Below are positions 45,721-54,152 of a stretch of DNA of 64,000 bases, one piece after another (positions within the stretch are counted from its first letter, which is position 1; every line of letters begins with the position of its first letter). The notes beneath the pieces are model-generated. The model did not search any database. It was not told the origin of the DNA and worked only from the letters and a program-made list of their open reading frames with translations. The DNA is taken from contig NZ_CP082928.1 of the NCBI RefSeq assembly GCF_023517795.1, forward strand, positions 5,373,137 to 5,437,136. Direction: 5' to 3'. The DNA comes from Pseudomonas fulva (GTDB lineage Bacteria; Pseudomonadota; Gammaproteobacteria; Pseudomonadales; Pseudomonadaceae). The translations under genes and the position numbers were made by a program.

Positions 45721-46764
45721 ATGAGCAAGAAAGTGGCCTTGGTGCTGGGCTCGGGCGGTGCGCGTGGTTACGCGCACATCGGCGTGATAGAGGAGCTGGA
45801 GGCGCGCGGCTACCAGATCGGCTGCATCGCCGGGTGCTCCATGGGGGCGGTGGTCGGTGGCATCTACGCGGCCGGCAAGCTCAAGGAATACAGCGACTGG
45901 ACCCAGAGCCTGGACTACCTGGATGTGCTGCGCCTGCTGGACGTCAGCTTTCGCCTGGGCGCCATACGCGGGGAAAAGGTCTTCGGGCGCATTCGCGAAA
46001 TCGTGGGCGAAATCACCATCGAGTCGCTGAACATCCCCTTCACGGCGGTGGCGACCGACCTCACCAACCAGCAGGAAATCTGGTTTCAGGAAGGCTGCCT
46101 GCACCAGGCCATGCGCGCCTCGGCGGCGATTCCCAGCTTGTTCACCCCGGTGATCCAGGGCAAACGCATGCTGGTCGATGGCGGCCTGCTCAACCCGCTG
46201 CCCATCGTGCCGGTGGTCTCGAGCCACTGCGACCTGATCGTCGCCGTCAACCTCAACTCGGCCCATCAACAGCACTATCAGTTGCCCGTCATCGAGCGCC
46301 CTGCCGCCCTGAAGGGACGCTTCGATCAGATGATGACGTCGCTGGGCTCGCATCTGCCGTCGCTGCGTCGCAAAGGTGGCGAGGACGATCCGCTGCTGCT
46401 GGAGGCAACCCAACCGGCGGTGCCGCGGCAACCCGACCTGTGGCTGCAGGAGCCGGTCGATCCCCATGGCCAGCAGCCAGCCGCCGCGCCCCAGGACGAC
46501 AGCGCGCCCAAGTCGGCCAGCGGCTCACGGGTCGCCCATATGGCCGGGCCGGCGTCGCTGCTGGAGTTGATCAACCAGAGTTTCGAGGTGATGCAGACCT
46601 CGCTCTCGCAATACAAGATCGCCGGTTACCCGCCGGACATCCTGATCAACGTGCCCAAGCGGGTGTGCCGCTTCTTCGAGTTCTACAAGGCGCCGGAACT
46701 GATCATGCTGGGCCGGCAGATCGCCCGCGATACCCTCGACAGGTACGAACGCGGCGACCGCTGA
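45721..46764 (+). CDS. patatin-like phospholipase (RssA/NTE family)
   Basis: This 347-residue protein has the patatin set: the oxyanion loop GSGGARG at 10-16, nucleophile elbow GCSMG with Ser40, and the catalytic Asp153 in MLVDGGLLNPLPI. The second half holds a low-complexity linker (PHGQQPAAAPQDDSAPKSASG) and a C-terminal helical part. It likely hydrolyses phospholipid or lysophospholipid acyl chains in the cytoplasm. GAGAG precedes the ATG at 45721. Its relatives are called RssA in E. coli but no role is settled. Confidence 0.9.
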   Translation: MSKKVALVLGSGGARGYAHIGVIEELEARGYQIGCIAGCSMGAVVGGIYAAGKLKEYSDWTQSLDYLDVLRLLDVSFRLGAIRGEKVFGRIREIVGEITIESLNIPFTAVATDLTNQQEIWFQEGCLHQAMRASAAIPSLFTPVIQGKRMLVDGGLLNPLPIVPVVSSHCDLIVAVNLNSAHQQHYQLPVIERPAALKGRFDQMMTSLGSHLPSLRRKGGEDDPLLLEATQPAVPRQPDLWLQEPVDPHGQQPAAAPQDDSAPKSASGSRVAHMAGPASLLELINQSFEVMQTSLSQYKIAGYPPDILINVPKRVCRFFEFYKAPELIMLGRQIARDTLDRYERGDR

Positions 46765-46773
46765 GCCGCCGCG

Positions 46774-47847
46774 CTACAACGGCGGGCTGCGTTCCTCACG
46801 GGGCGGCAGACCCGCCGGCGCCTTGTGGGCGACCCAGTCGCTGAGCAGGCTGTAGGCCACGGCGAGCAGGGTCGGCCCCAGGAACAGGCCCATGAAGCCA
46901 AACGCCAGGATGCCGCCGAACACGCCGAGCAACACCACCACCAGCGGCAGGTTGCCGCCGCGACTGATGAGATACGGCTTGAGGATGTTGTCCACGCCGC
47001 TGATGATGAAAAAGCCCCACACGCCGAGAAAGATCGCCATGCCGATCTCGCCCTGCCAGATCAGCCAGCCCACCGCCGGGCCCCAGACCAGGGGCGGCAC
47101 CATGATCAGGCTGCAGGCGAAGGTCAGCAGGCCCAGCAACAAGGCGCCCGGGATACCGGCGATCATGAAACCGATGTACGCCAGCAGCGCCTGCGCCACC
47201 GCGGTGCCGATCACCCCGTTGACCACCCGCTGCACGGTCCCGGCGACCAGTTCGAGGTAATGCTGGGCGCGATCGCCGATCAGGCGCTCGAGCAGGCTTT
47301 CGACGAAGGCGGCCAGGCGCGGGCCATCGCGATAGAAGAAGAACACCAGGATCAGGCTTAGGGCGAGCTCGAGAATGCCGCCGCCGATCTTGGCGCTGCG
47401 CACCAGCAGGAAGTTGCCGACCTGGCCGAGATACGGCTGCACCGTGGCGAACAACGCCGAGCCCTGCTGATCCAGGGTTTCCCAGATGCTCACCAGGCGG
47501 TCGCCGACCAGGGGCACCGAGGCCAGCCAGCCTGGCGGAGGCGGCAGGCCCTCGACCTGCACGTCCTTGAGCATCGCGGTGGCATCGCGAATATGGTCGG
47601 CGAGGTTGAAGCCCAGCATCACCAGCGGCACCGCCACCAGGACGATCCACACCCCGGTCAGCACGCCGGCGGCAACCGATTGCCGACCTTTCAACACGCG
47701 CGTCAGCCAGCGCATCACCGGCCAGCTGGCGAAAGACAGCACGGCAGCCCAGAACAGTGCTGACCAGAATGGCGCGAGCACCCAAAGGCTCGCACCCAGC
47801 AGCCCCAGTAGCAGGATCTGCACCAGCAAGCGGTCGTTATTCGGCAT
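46774..47847 (-). CDS. AI-2E family transporter (PerM/YdiK-like)
   Basis: This 357-residue protein has about eight helices, including LLVQILLLGLLGASLWVLAPFWSALFWAAVLSFASW and VGNFLLVRSAKIGGGILELALSLILVFFFYRDG. The family core AYIGFMIAGIPGALLLGLLTFACSLIMVPPLVWGP, GVDNILKPYLISRGGNLPLVVVLLGVFGGILAFGFMGLFLGP follows. The family includes exporters of AI-2 and other small molecules and also Na+/H+ antiporters; the substrate here is unknown. It converges on the patatin gene with 9 bp between stops. Confidence 0.92.
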   Translation of the reverse strand: MPNNDRLLVQILLLGLLGASLWVLAPFWSALFWAAVLSFASWPVMRWLTRVLKGRQSVAAGVLTGVWIVLVAVPLVMLGFNLADHIRDATAMLKDVQVEGLPPPPGWLASVPLVGDRLVSIWETLDQQGSALFATVQPYLGQVGNFLLVRSAKIGGGILELALSLILVFFFYRDGPRLAAFVESLLERLIGDRAQHYLELVAGTVQRVVNGVIGTAVAQALLAYIGFMIAGIPGALLLGLLTFACSLIMVPPLVWGPAVGWLIWQGEIGMAIFLGVWGFFIISGVDNILKPYLISRGGNLPLVVVLLGVFGGILAFGFMGLFLGPTLLAVAYSLLSDWVAHKAPAGLPPREERSPPL

Positions 47848-47896
47848 TTTTCAGGACTTCCAGAAAACCAGACTCAGGCCCGTGGCACGGGCGCGC

Positions 47897-48697
47897 TCAA
47901 CGTAGCACGTCGATGCGCAAACCGTCGCCACTGCTCTCGCCGATTTCCAGACGCGCGGCCCTGACCCGCTCGTCGATCAGCGCTTCCCGCCAGGCCTCGG
48001 CATTGACACCGGAGAGGCTGACACGCAGGGTGCTGTCCAGGTTAAGGCTGCGCGCCAGCAGCTCCGTCCACTCCGGTTTGGGCTCATCCTGGCCCGGCAA
48101 GCGCAGCTCGCCGGTGCTCTTGAGCTGTCGCGACAGCGTGGCCGGAGTTGGCAGCACCTTCGCCAAGGGCTGGTCCGCCGCCAGTTGCTCGGCATGCAGG
48201 TAGGCGCGGCGATTACCGCGGGTGATGCTGTACAGCGCCACCAGGCTGTTCTCGTTGGGCTCTGCCAGGCGCAGCAACGCATAGGCCTGCTGGTCATCGG
48301 AGCCGTACAGCGTGGAGTTGCCGAACACTGAATTGGCCCACAGGCTGCTCGAGCCGCACTCTCGTCCCTGGCACCAGTAGAGCAGTTGCGCATCCTGATC
48401 CTGCAGGGCCTCGCGCGCCTGGGCGAACACTTCGTTGGCGCTGTGGGTGCGCGGCAATTCGTAGGTGACCGCCGTCAGCGCGCCCTGAACGAGTACTTCG
48501 CGCTCGTAACGCAGGCGCCCGCTGATGCGCCGGACGGTCCCCTGGGGATACAGGCGCTCCTGATCGGCCTGTTCCCTGAAGGTGACGATTTCACTGCCTG
48601 GGAAACGCGGCAATACTTCCAGATCGCGGCTACCGGCCACATCGGCACCGGCCAACGGGCTGAACACCAGCAGCGCAAGCAGGTAACTCAGACGCAT
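47897..48697 (-). CDS. periplasmic DUF4892 protein
   Basis: This 266-residue protein has a signal peptide (MRLSYLLALLVFSPLAGA). The mature part is rich in Leu/Arg/Glu: SRDLEVLPRFPGSEIVTFREQADQERLYPQG, GRLRYEREVLVQGALTAVTYELP, LLYWCQGRECGSSSLWANSVFG with a Cys pair, and NSLVALYSITRGNRRAYLHAEQL. This matches DUF4892 proteins, which are of unknown function. GGGG precedes the ATG at 48695-48697; the open frame to 48850 is not coding. It follows the hydrolase pair on the same strand. Confidence 0.75.
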   Translation of the reverse strand: MRLSYLLALLVFSPLAGADVAGSRDLEVLPRFPGSEIVTFREQADQERLYPQGTVRRISGRLRYEREVLVQGALTAVTYELPRTHSANEVFAQAREALQDQDAQLLYWCQGRECGSSSLWANSVFGNSTLYGSDDQQAYALLRLAEPNENSLVALYSITRGNRRAYLHAEQLAADQPLAKVLPTPATLSRQLKSTGELRLPGQDEPKPEWTELLARSLNLDSTLRVSLSGVNAEAWREALIDERVRAARLEIGESSGDGLRIDVLR

Positions 48698-48839
48698 GCC
48701 GCCCCTCTTACCCCGATGGCGAGAGGCGTCGGCGAACAGGCAAATGGGGTGGGCAGCGCATCCGGCGCGACGGTATACAGGTCGGTCATGCAGATCTCCA
48801 TGGCAGTGCCCGACACCTTTCCCCAGTTGCAACGGGCCG

Positions 48840-49703
48840 TCAAGGCGCACTCAGGAATGGATTGAAACAGTCTGCTACGAGTTGCGCGCCCCGCTCGTCA
48901 TCCAGATGCAGGTGGTGCCCGCCGGGCAGGCGCTCGACCATGATCGGCGTCCGCCTCAATAATTCGTCCAGGCCTTCACGGGACGCCAGGAGCCCCTGCT
49001 CGGCCAGCACCAGGCGGGTGGGACAGCTCAGCGCCATGACGAATGCCTGCACGTGGGCCATGGTCAGGCGCATCGGCGTAGCCAGCGTCAGGCGGCTGTC
49101 GGTGCGCCAGGTCAGACCGCCCTCCACCGGCATCAGCCCGCGCTGCGCCAATAACCGGGCCGCCTCGAAACTGACGTGGCCGACACCGCGCTGGCGTATC
49201 TGGGCAGCGCGCTCGAGGCTGGGATACAGCGGCTTGCGCTTGGCAGCCAGGGCCAGGCGCCCACGCAGCGCCTCGGCCAAGGTGGCCACCGCTGCATCGG
49301 CCTCGACGGTGGGTGGCACCAGGCCGTCTATCAATGCCAGGCGCTGCACCCGTTCGGGGAAGGTTGCCGCCAGCAGCACCGAAACGATGGCCCCCATGGA
49401 ATGGCCGAGCAGGCTGAAACGCGGCCAGCCGAGCTGTTCGGCAGCCAGCAGCACGTCGTGCACGTAATCCCACAGGGCATAGCCAGCGCCTGGCGGGCGG
49501 TGCGCCGAGTGGCCATGGCCGGCGAAATCCACCGCGACGATGCGCAGGCCCCGAAGCTTGGGTGCCAGGCGGGCGAAGGTCGCCGCGTTGTCCAGCCAGC
49601 CATGCAGGGCGATCACCGGTATGCCGTCGGCCGGGCCGTACACCTGAGCAGCCAGTTCGATATGCGGCAATCGCAGGTGTATCTCTTCAGGTGCAAGGCT
49701 CAT
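48840..49703 (-). CDS. alpha/beta hydrolase (first of an adjacent pair)
   Basis: This 287-residue alpha/beta-hydrolase has IPVIALHGWLDNAATFARLAPKL (oxyanion HGW), VDFAGHGHSAHRP, and nucleophile elbow LLGHSMGAIVS. An acid candidate lies in the LSCPTRLVLAEQG segment, and the histidine in VERLPGGHHLHLD. No signal peptide, so it is cytoplasmic. The start ATG at 49701-49703 overlaps the stop of the neighbouring hydrolase gene by 4 bp (ATGA), so they are translated together. Substrate unknown. Confidence 0.85.
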   Translation of the reverse strand: MSLAPEEIHLRLPHIELAAQVYGPADGIPVIALHGWLDNAATFARLAPKLRGLRIVAVDFAGHGHSAHRPPGAGYALWDYVHDVLLAAEQLGWPRFSLLGHSMGAIVSVLLAATFPERVQRLALIDGLVPPTVEADAAVATLAEALRGRLALAAKRKPLYPSLERAAQIRQRGVGHVSFEAARLLAQRGLMPVEGGLTWRTDSRLTLATPMRLTMAHVQAFVMALSCPTRLVLAEQGLLASREGLDELLRRTPIMVERLPGGHHLHLDDERGAQLVADCFNPFLSAP

Positions 49704-50503
49704 CGCACGCCCTCGGCAGGTTCCTGCCAGCGCGTGAACAGACGGCGGATCAGCTGCGCGGTGGCGTCCGGGTGTTCGAGCGGAAACATGTGCCCGCCCG
49801 GCAGGGTCAGGAATTCGCCCCGCGGGGCGCGCCGTGCCATGCGCCCATGATGGGGCAGCACCACACGGCTCTGCGCCCCTTTCACCAAGGCCAGTGGCAC
49901 CTGCAGCTGGTGCGGCCGCCCCGGGCTGGTATGGGGCACGCTGCGATAGATGCTGATTTCGGTCGCCGCTTCGAAGCGCAGGCGCAGACCGTCCTGGTGA
50001 GGGTGCAGGCCATGCTCGACATAGGCGTCCAGGCATTCCGGGTCGAAACGGCTGAACAGCGCACGCTCGGCGAAATAACGCCGTGCCTCCAGCCCATCGA
50101 CGAAGGCTTCGCGCCTGCCCAGCGTACGCCCGGCAGGCGTGAGGCGGTCGATCAGGCCCAGGCGTTTGGCCGCCTGAATCACCAGCTGATCGAGGCGACT
50201 GAGCACCGGCGAGTCGAGCATCACCAGGCCGCGATAGAGATCCGGTCGACGCAGCGCCGCGTGGTAATGCAGCACCCCGCCCAGGGAATGGCCCACGCCC
50301 CACACCGGCTCGGCGCATTGCTCGAGGTGATGGAGCAGCTCGTCGACCAGGTTGCTCCAGTTGTCATTGACCGGGAAACGCGGGTCATGGGCATGCTGCG
50401 CCAGGTGCCGCACCTGGTACTCCGGCGCCAGCGCCGCGAACAATTTGCGGTAGGTGGCCGAGGGAAACCCGTTGGCGTGAGCAAAGAAGATCAACTGGTG
50501 CAT
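49700..50503 (-). CDS. alpha/beta hydrolase (second of an adjacent pair)
   Basis: This 267-residue alpha/beta-hydrolase has LIFFAHANGFPSATYRKLFAAL (HANG in place of the usual HG(F/W)), WGVGHSLGGVLHYHAALRRPDLY as nucleophile elbow, and LTLPGGHMFPLEHPD with the histidine. It differs from the first hydrolase in sequence and the two look like an ancient duplication rather than copies. Both could be esterases acting on small acyl esters, and PaaI-like and SixA genes follow upstream on the same strand. Confidence 0.85.
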   Translation of the reverse strand: MHQLIFFAHANGFPSATYRKLFAALAPEYQVRHLAQHAHDPRFPVNDNWSNLVDELLHHLEQCAEPVWGVGHSLGGVLHYHAALRRPDLYRGLVMLDSPVLSRLDQLVIQAAKRLGLIDRLTPAGRTLGRREAFVDGLEARRYFAERALFSRFDPECLDAYVEHGLHPHQDGLRLRFEAATEISIYRSVPHTSPGRPHQLQVPLALVKGAQSRVVLPHHGRMARRAPRGEFLTLPGGHMFPLEHPDATAQLIRRLFTRWQEPAEGVR

Positions 50504-50614
50504 GGCAGACGTGCTGGTGGCGGGCAGTGAAGGGATTGTCAGGCAGCCCCCTTGAAGGCGGCAACGCCCGTAATGGTCAGGAAGGACGACGCTCCGGCCA
50601 AGTACCTGGCGCGC

Positions 50615-51058
50615 CTAGCCCTGTGGCGGCGGGCTGCCATGCGGCACGATGGCCACGGTCAGCCGGGAAATGCAGCTGGTCCTGCCGTCGTCGCCATGCA
50701 GACGGATGTCCCAGACATGGGTGCTACGGCCCAGGTGCACCGCCCTCGCCACCGCGGTGACGCGCCCGCTGCGCAGCCCGCGCAGGTGGTTGGCATTGAC
50801 CTCCAGGCCCACGCAGAAGAATTGCTGCGTGTCGATGCACTGGTAGCTGGCCGTGGAGCCCAGGCTTTCGGCCAGCACCACCGAGGCACCGCCGTGCAGC
50901 AGGCCGTAAGGCTGATGGGTCCGCGAATCGACCACCATGCTGGCGGTCAGCGACTCGTCATCGCAGGCCTCGAAGCGGATGTCCAGCAGCTCACCGATGG
51001 TGTTGCGCTGGGCAGCGTTCAGTTCGTCGAGGTCGGGGGTCCGGCGCCAGATGCTCAT
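50615..51058 (-). CDS. hotdog thioesterase (PaaI/YdiI family)
   Basis: This 147-residue single hotdog domain has QRNTIGELLDIRFEACDDESLTASMVVDSRTHQPYGLLHGGASVVLAESLGSTASY, where HGG and the Glu of LAESLGS are the active-site elements. VGLEVNANHLRGLRSGRVTAVARAVHLGRSTHVWDIRLHG follows. The E. coli relatives MenI/YdiI hydrolyse 1,4-dihydroxy-2-naphthoyl-CoA or proofread enterobactin synthesis; no menaquinone genes are near, so the substrate may differ. GGA precedes the ATG at 51056-51058. Confidence 0.9.
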   Translation of the reverse strand: MSIWRRTPDLDELNAAQRNTIGELLDIRFEACDDESLTASMVVDSRTHQPYGLLHGGASVVLAESLGSTASYQCIDTQQFFCVGLEVNANHLRGLRSGRVTAVARAVHLGRSTHVWDIRLHGDDGRTSCISRLTVAIVPHGSPPPQG

Positions 51059-51099
51059 GCTCGATCCTTGTTCTTATGAAGTGTTCCGACACCGCCCGT

Positions 51100-51561
51100 T
51101 CAGCGCTCCTCGGGGTGCGCCAGCAGGCTGAGGGACATCAGCCCGGCGATCAGGTCATCGCCTTCGAGCAGCGCCAGGCTGGCCGTATGCATGGTCAGCG
51201 GCTGCTGGCGATGACCGTGTACCAGAAGCCCGCCCAGTGCGCCAATGAAGGGCTGATGGGAAACCAGCAGGATTTCATCGCCAGCCAGTTGCTGCAACCT
51301 GGCGAGGCTGTCACGCGGGTCGCTATCGGGGGTCAGCCAGGCAACCGTCTGCAGCGCACCCGCCACCGACAGAGCGTCACGCACCAGCGCAGCCGTCTGT
51401 TGCGCTCGCACATAGGGGCTGGCGTAAATGTTGGGCGCGCGACCTCGCAGGTGCTCGATCGACTGCCCCACTTCGTCGCGGCCATGGGCCGTCAATTCAC
51501 GCGCCGCATCGGTACGCGCCTCGGCCTGGGCCTGCCCGTGGCGCAGCAACCACAGCCTCAT
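51100..51561 (-). CDS. sixA: SixA-type phosphohistidine phosphatase
   Basis: This 153-residue histidine-phosphatase has the N-terminal MRLWLLRHGQA (catalytic His8). YASPYVRAQQTAALVRDAL and DEILLVSHQPFIGALGGLL with the second His follow. SixA removes phosphate from phosphohistidine, for example on Hpt or NPr proteins. The start is 10 bp after the DUF4389 gene with no separate ribosome site, suggesting coupling. The hybrid kinase encoded 2.6 kb away is a possible but unproven upstream phosphate source. Confidence 0.9.
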   Translation of the reverse strand: MRLWLLRHGQAQAEARTDAARELTAHGRDEVGQSIEHLRGRAPNIYASPYVRAQQTAALVRDALSVAGALQTVAWLTPDSDPRDSLARLQQLAGDEILLVSHQPFIGALGGLLVHGHRQQPLTMHTASLALLEGDDLIAGLMSLSLLAHPEER

Positions 51562-51571
51562 GCTGGCAGAC

Positions 51572-51910
51572 TCATGGCTTTGGTTCCTCGTCGCGGACCG
51601 GATGAGGCGCCGGCGGCACGCTGTGCGCCGCCTCGCCTTGCGGTGGGCGCGCAGCCGGCCAATCGGCGAACGGCCAGGGCTTGGTTTCGGTATTGAAGGT
51701 GCCGAAGCGGCCGATCTGCGCCAGGTACTGGCTGAGGCTGTCGCCGAAACTCAGCAGACCGACATTCGGCGCACCGTAGACGAGACGGTAGACGAGCTGC
51801 AGAAGCACGACGCCGGCCAGCAGCAGTTCGGCCAGTTGCCAGACGAACAGGAACAGCAGCATCCAGACGAGGCGCAGGCCGATGGGCTCGCCCTTGGGGT
51901 GATCATTCAT
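51572..51910 (-). CDS. DUF4389 membrane protein
   Basis: This 112-residue protein has one or two helices (RLVWMLLFLFVWQLAELLLAGVVLLQLVYRLVYG), the DUF4389 core GLLSFGDSLSQYLAQIGRFGTFNTETKPWPFADWP, and a disordered Pro-rich tail. Function unknown; it recurs between gpsA and sixA in pseudomonads as far as I recall. The ATG at 51908-51910 is 11 bp after gpsA. Confidence 0.85.
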   Translation of the reverse strand: MNDHPKGEPIGLRLVWMLLFLFVWQLAELLLAGVVLLQLVYRLVYGAPNVGLLSFGDSLSQYLAQIGRFGTFNTETKPWPFADWPAARPPQGEAAHSVPPAPHPVRDEEPKP

Positions 51911-51921
51911 ACGATTTGTCC

Positions 51922-52944
51922 TCAGAAACCCGTGGCTGAAATGAAGTCGACATCGGTCTTGGGCTCGGCGCGCATCAGCGCCTCGATCACCTGATCGAGG
52001 GTACGCCCTTCGAACAGGATGGCATGCAGTCCCGCCACCAGCGGCATGTACACCTGCAGCTCTTCGGCCTTGGCCTTGAGCACCTTGATGGTGTTGACGC
52101 CTTCGGCCACTTCGCCGAGGCGCTCGACGGCCTCCTGCAGGCTCAGGCCCTCGCCGAGGGCAAAACCGACCTGGTAGTTGCGGCTTTTCGGCGACGAACA
52201 GGTAACGATCAGATCGCCCACCCCGGCCAGGCCCAGGAAGGTCATGGGATTGGCGCCCAGGTGCACGGCGAAGCGGGTCATCTCCGCCAGGGCGCGGGTA
52301 ATCAACATGCTCTTGGTGTTCTCGCCCATGCCCAGCGCCGCCGCCATACCGGCGATGATGGCGTAGACGTTCTTCAGCGCACCGCCCAGCTCGACGCCAA
52401 ACCGGTCGGTACTGGCGTAGACCCTGAAGGTGCGCCCGTGCAGCACTTGCTGCACCGCGCGGCACAATGCTTCGTCCTCGCTGGCCACCACGGTGGCGGT
52501 CAGGGTGTGCGCGGCAATTTCCTTGGCCAGGTTCGGCCCGGAGAGCACGCCGATGCGTGCCTGGGGAGCGACCTGCTCGATGATCTCGCTCATCAGCTTG
52601 AAGGTCTGCGCCTCGATGCCTTTGGTGGTGCTGACCAGTTGCTTGCCGGCCAGCAGGTCGGATACCGGCTGCAGCACCTGACGCAACGCGCTGGACGGCA
52701 GCGCCACGAACGCCAGCTCGCACGCCTGCAGCGCCGCCGGCAGATCGGTGGTCGGTTCCACGCCGTCGAGCACCTTGACGCCCTTGAGATAGCGAGGGTT
52801 TTCGCGCTGGGTGCGAATGGCTTCAGCCTGCACGGGGTCGCGCATCCAGTGCAGAACGCGATGCCCATTCTGCGCCAGCAGGTTCGCGATGGCGGTGCCG
52901 AAGCTGCCGCCACCCAGTACTGCGATAGGTTGCTGTTGAGTCAT
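51922..52944 (-). CDS. gpsA: glycerol-3-phosphate dehydrogenase [NAD(P)+]
   Basis: GpsA reduces dihydroxyacetone phosphate to sn-glycerol-3-phosphate, the starter for phospholipid synthesis. The 340-residue length is normal. The Rossmann motif [12 protein letters not shown] is at 9-20. [44 protein letters not shown] and [20 protein letters not shown] are the family segments. The ATG at 52942-52944 follows GGAC; the few upstream codons to 52971 are not needed. It heads the run gpsA-DUF4389-sixA. Confidence 0.97.
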   Translation of the reverse strand: MTQQQPIAVLGGGSFGTAIANLLAQNGHRVLHWMRDPVQAEAIRTQRENPRYLKGVKVLDGVEPTTDLPAALQACELAFVALPSSALRQVLQPVSDLLAGKQLVSTTKGIEAQTFKLMSEIIEQVAPQARIGVLSGPNLAKEIAAHTLTATVVASEDEALCRAVQQVLHGRTFRVYASTDRFGVELGGALKNVYAIIAGMAAALGMGENTKSMLITRALAEMTRFAVHLGANPMTFLGLAGVGDLIVTCSSPKSRNYQVGFALGEGLSLQEAVERLGEVAEGVNTIKVLKAKAEELQVYMPLVAGLHAILFEGRTLDQVIEALMRAEPKTDVDFISATGF

Positions 52945-53228
52945 GACCAGTCCGTTGTGAATGCTGTGCAAGTGCCGGGCATTATACGGTTAGCCGTTGC
53001 GACGACCAGCCTTGTGGCATCGCCAGGCATGGCCGGGCATCCGAGAGGCGGTCGCGATTTTGCCGGCGCATGGCTGGCAATGCGTCGCGGCTCGGTTAAC
53101 ATGCCCGCTCTGCGCGAACAGGGCCGTTGCGTGACGTCTATCATTGTCGTTGATCAATCCATATTGCTGGCGACTTCACTCGCCTGTGCGTGCCCAGTCT
53201 CATGCCGCCTATCGGATCCGCTGCCTAG

Positions 53229-54152
53229 ATGACCCGCAATTGCCTTCGCAGCATTGCGCGCTGCCGCCCGTGGATTCGCCGCGCCCTGGTGGTGTTCTGC
53301 TTGCTTACCCCTCAGCTACAGGCCGCGGAACTGCTGCTGAGCACGGCAGGCGATACCACCACGCTGGAGCATTTCGGCAACGCGCTGGCAGCGGCACGCC
53401 CCGCCGACCGCGTTCGCATCGTGCCTCTGAACGAAATGCCGCTCCTCGACCAGATCCCCGGTGAGACGCGCCTGATCCTGTTCGGCCAGGCGGCGCTGGC
53501 CTGGCGCCTGGAGTCGTCGAATGGCCCGCCGACGCTGGTGCTGCACGTCAACAAAACCCGGGCTCGCGAAACCCTTGGCGAGCATCTGCCCGCGAACCTC
53601 AGTGTGCTCTGGCAGGATCCGGCACCCCGCCGCCAGCTGCGGCTGCTCAAGCATCTGCTGCCCAGGGCCACGCGCGTAGGTGTGCTGCATGACCCCCATA
53701 GCGAGTTTCTGGTTCAGGAGCTGCGGCAGGCCGCCAGCGGGCTGGGTCTGGAAATCGTGGCCCAGGGCTGGCCGGACACCCGAGACAACAAGGCGGTGAT
53801 TCGCCTGCTCGGCATTAGCGACGTGCTGCTCGCCGTCGCCGATGACGACCTCTACAACCCGCTGACCGCCAAGACCCTGCTGTTGACCAGCTACGGCCAG
53901 CAGCATGCGCTGATCGGCCCGAGTGCAGGCTTCGTGCGCGCCGGCAGCCTGGCCAGTACCTACGCCGACCAGGACGACTGGCTCGCCACGCTCGACCAGC
54001 TGCTCGACCAGGCGCCGGACAAATGGCCCGCGGGTACCTATTCGAAATCGTTCAAGGTGCTCGGCAACCCGCAGGTGGCACGCGCGCTGGGCATCACCCT
54101 GCCCAGCGATGCGGAGCTCGCCCGGCATCTATCGCAAGGAGATACGCCATGA
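53229..54152 (+). CDS. periplasmic ABC-type substrate-binding protein (pfam04392-like)
   Basis: This 307-residue protein has a basic signal peptide (RPWIRRALVVFCLLTPQLQA). Two lobes follow, recognisable from VRIVPLNEMPLLDQIPGETRLILFGQAALAWRLE, HLPANLSVLWQDPAPRRQLRLLKHLLPRATRVGVLHDPHSEFLVQELRQAA, and NPLTAKTLLLTSYGQQHALIGPSAGFVRAGSLASTYADQ. This matches the ABC_sub_bind class. No permease or ATPase genes are near. Its stop overlaps the start of the hybrid kinase gene by 4 bp (ATGA), so it may present a ligand to that kinase instead of to a transporter. Confidence 0.85.
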   Translation: MTRNCLRSIARCRPWIRRALVVFCLLTPQLQAAELLLSTAGDTTTLEHFGNALAAARPADRVRIVPLNEMPLLDQIPGETRLILFGQAALAWRLESSNGPPTLVLHVNKTRARETLGEHLPANLSVLWQDPAPRRQLRLLKHLLPRATRVGVLHDPHSEFLVQELRQAASGLGLEIVAQGWPDTRDNKAVIRLLGISDVLLAVADDDLYNPLTAKTLLLTSYGQQHALIGPSAGFVRAGSLASTYADQDDWLATLDQLLDQAPDKWPAGTYSKSFKVLGNPQVARALGITLPSDAELARHLSQGDTP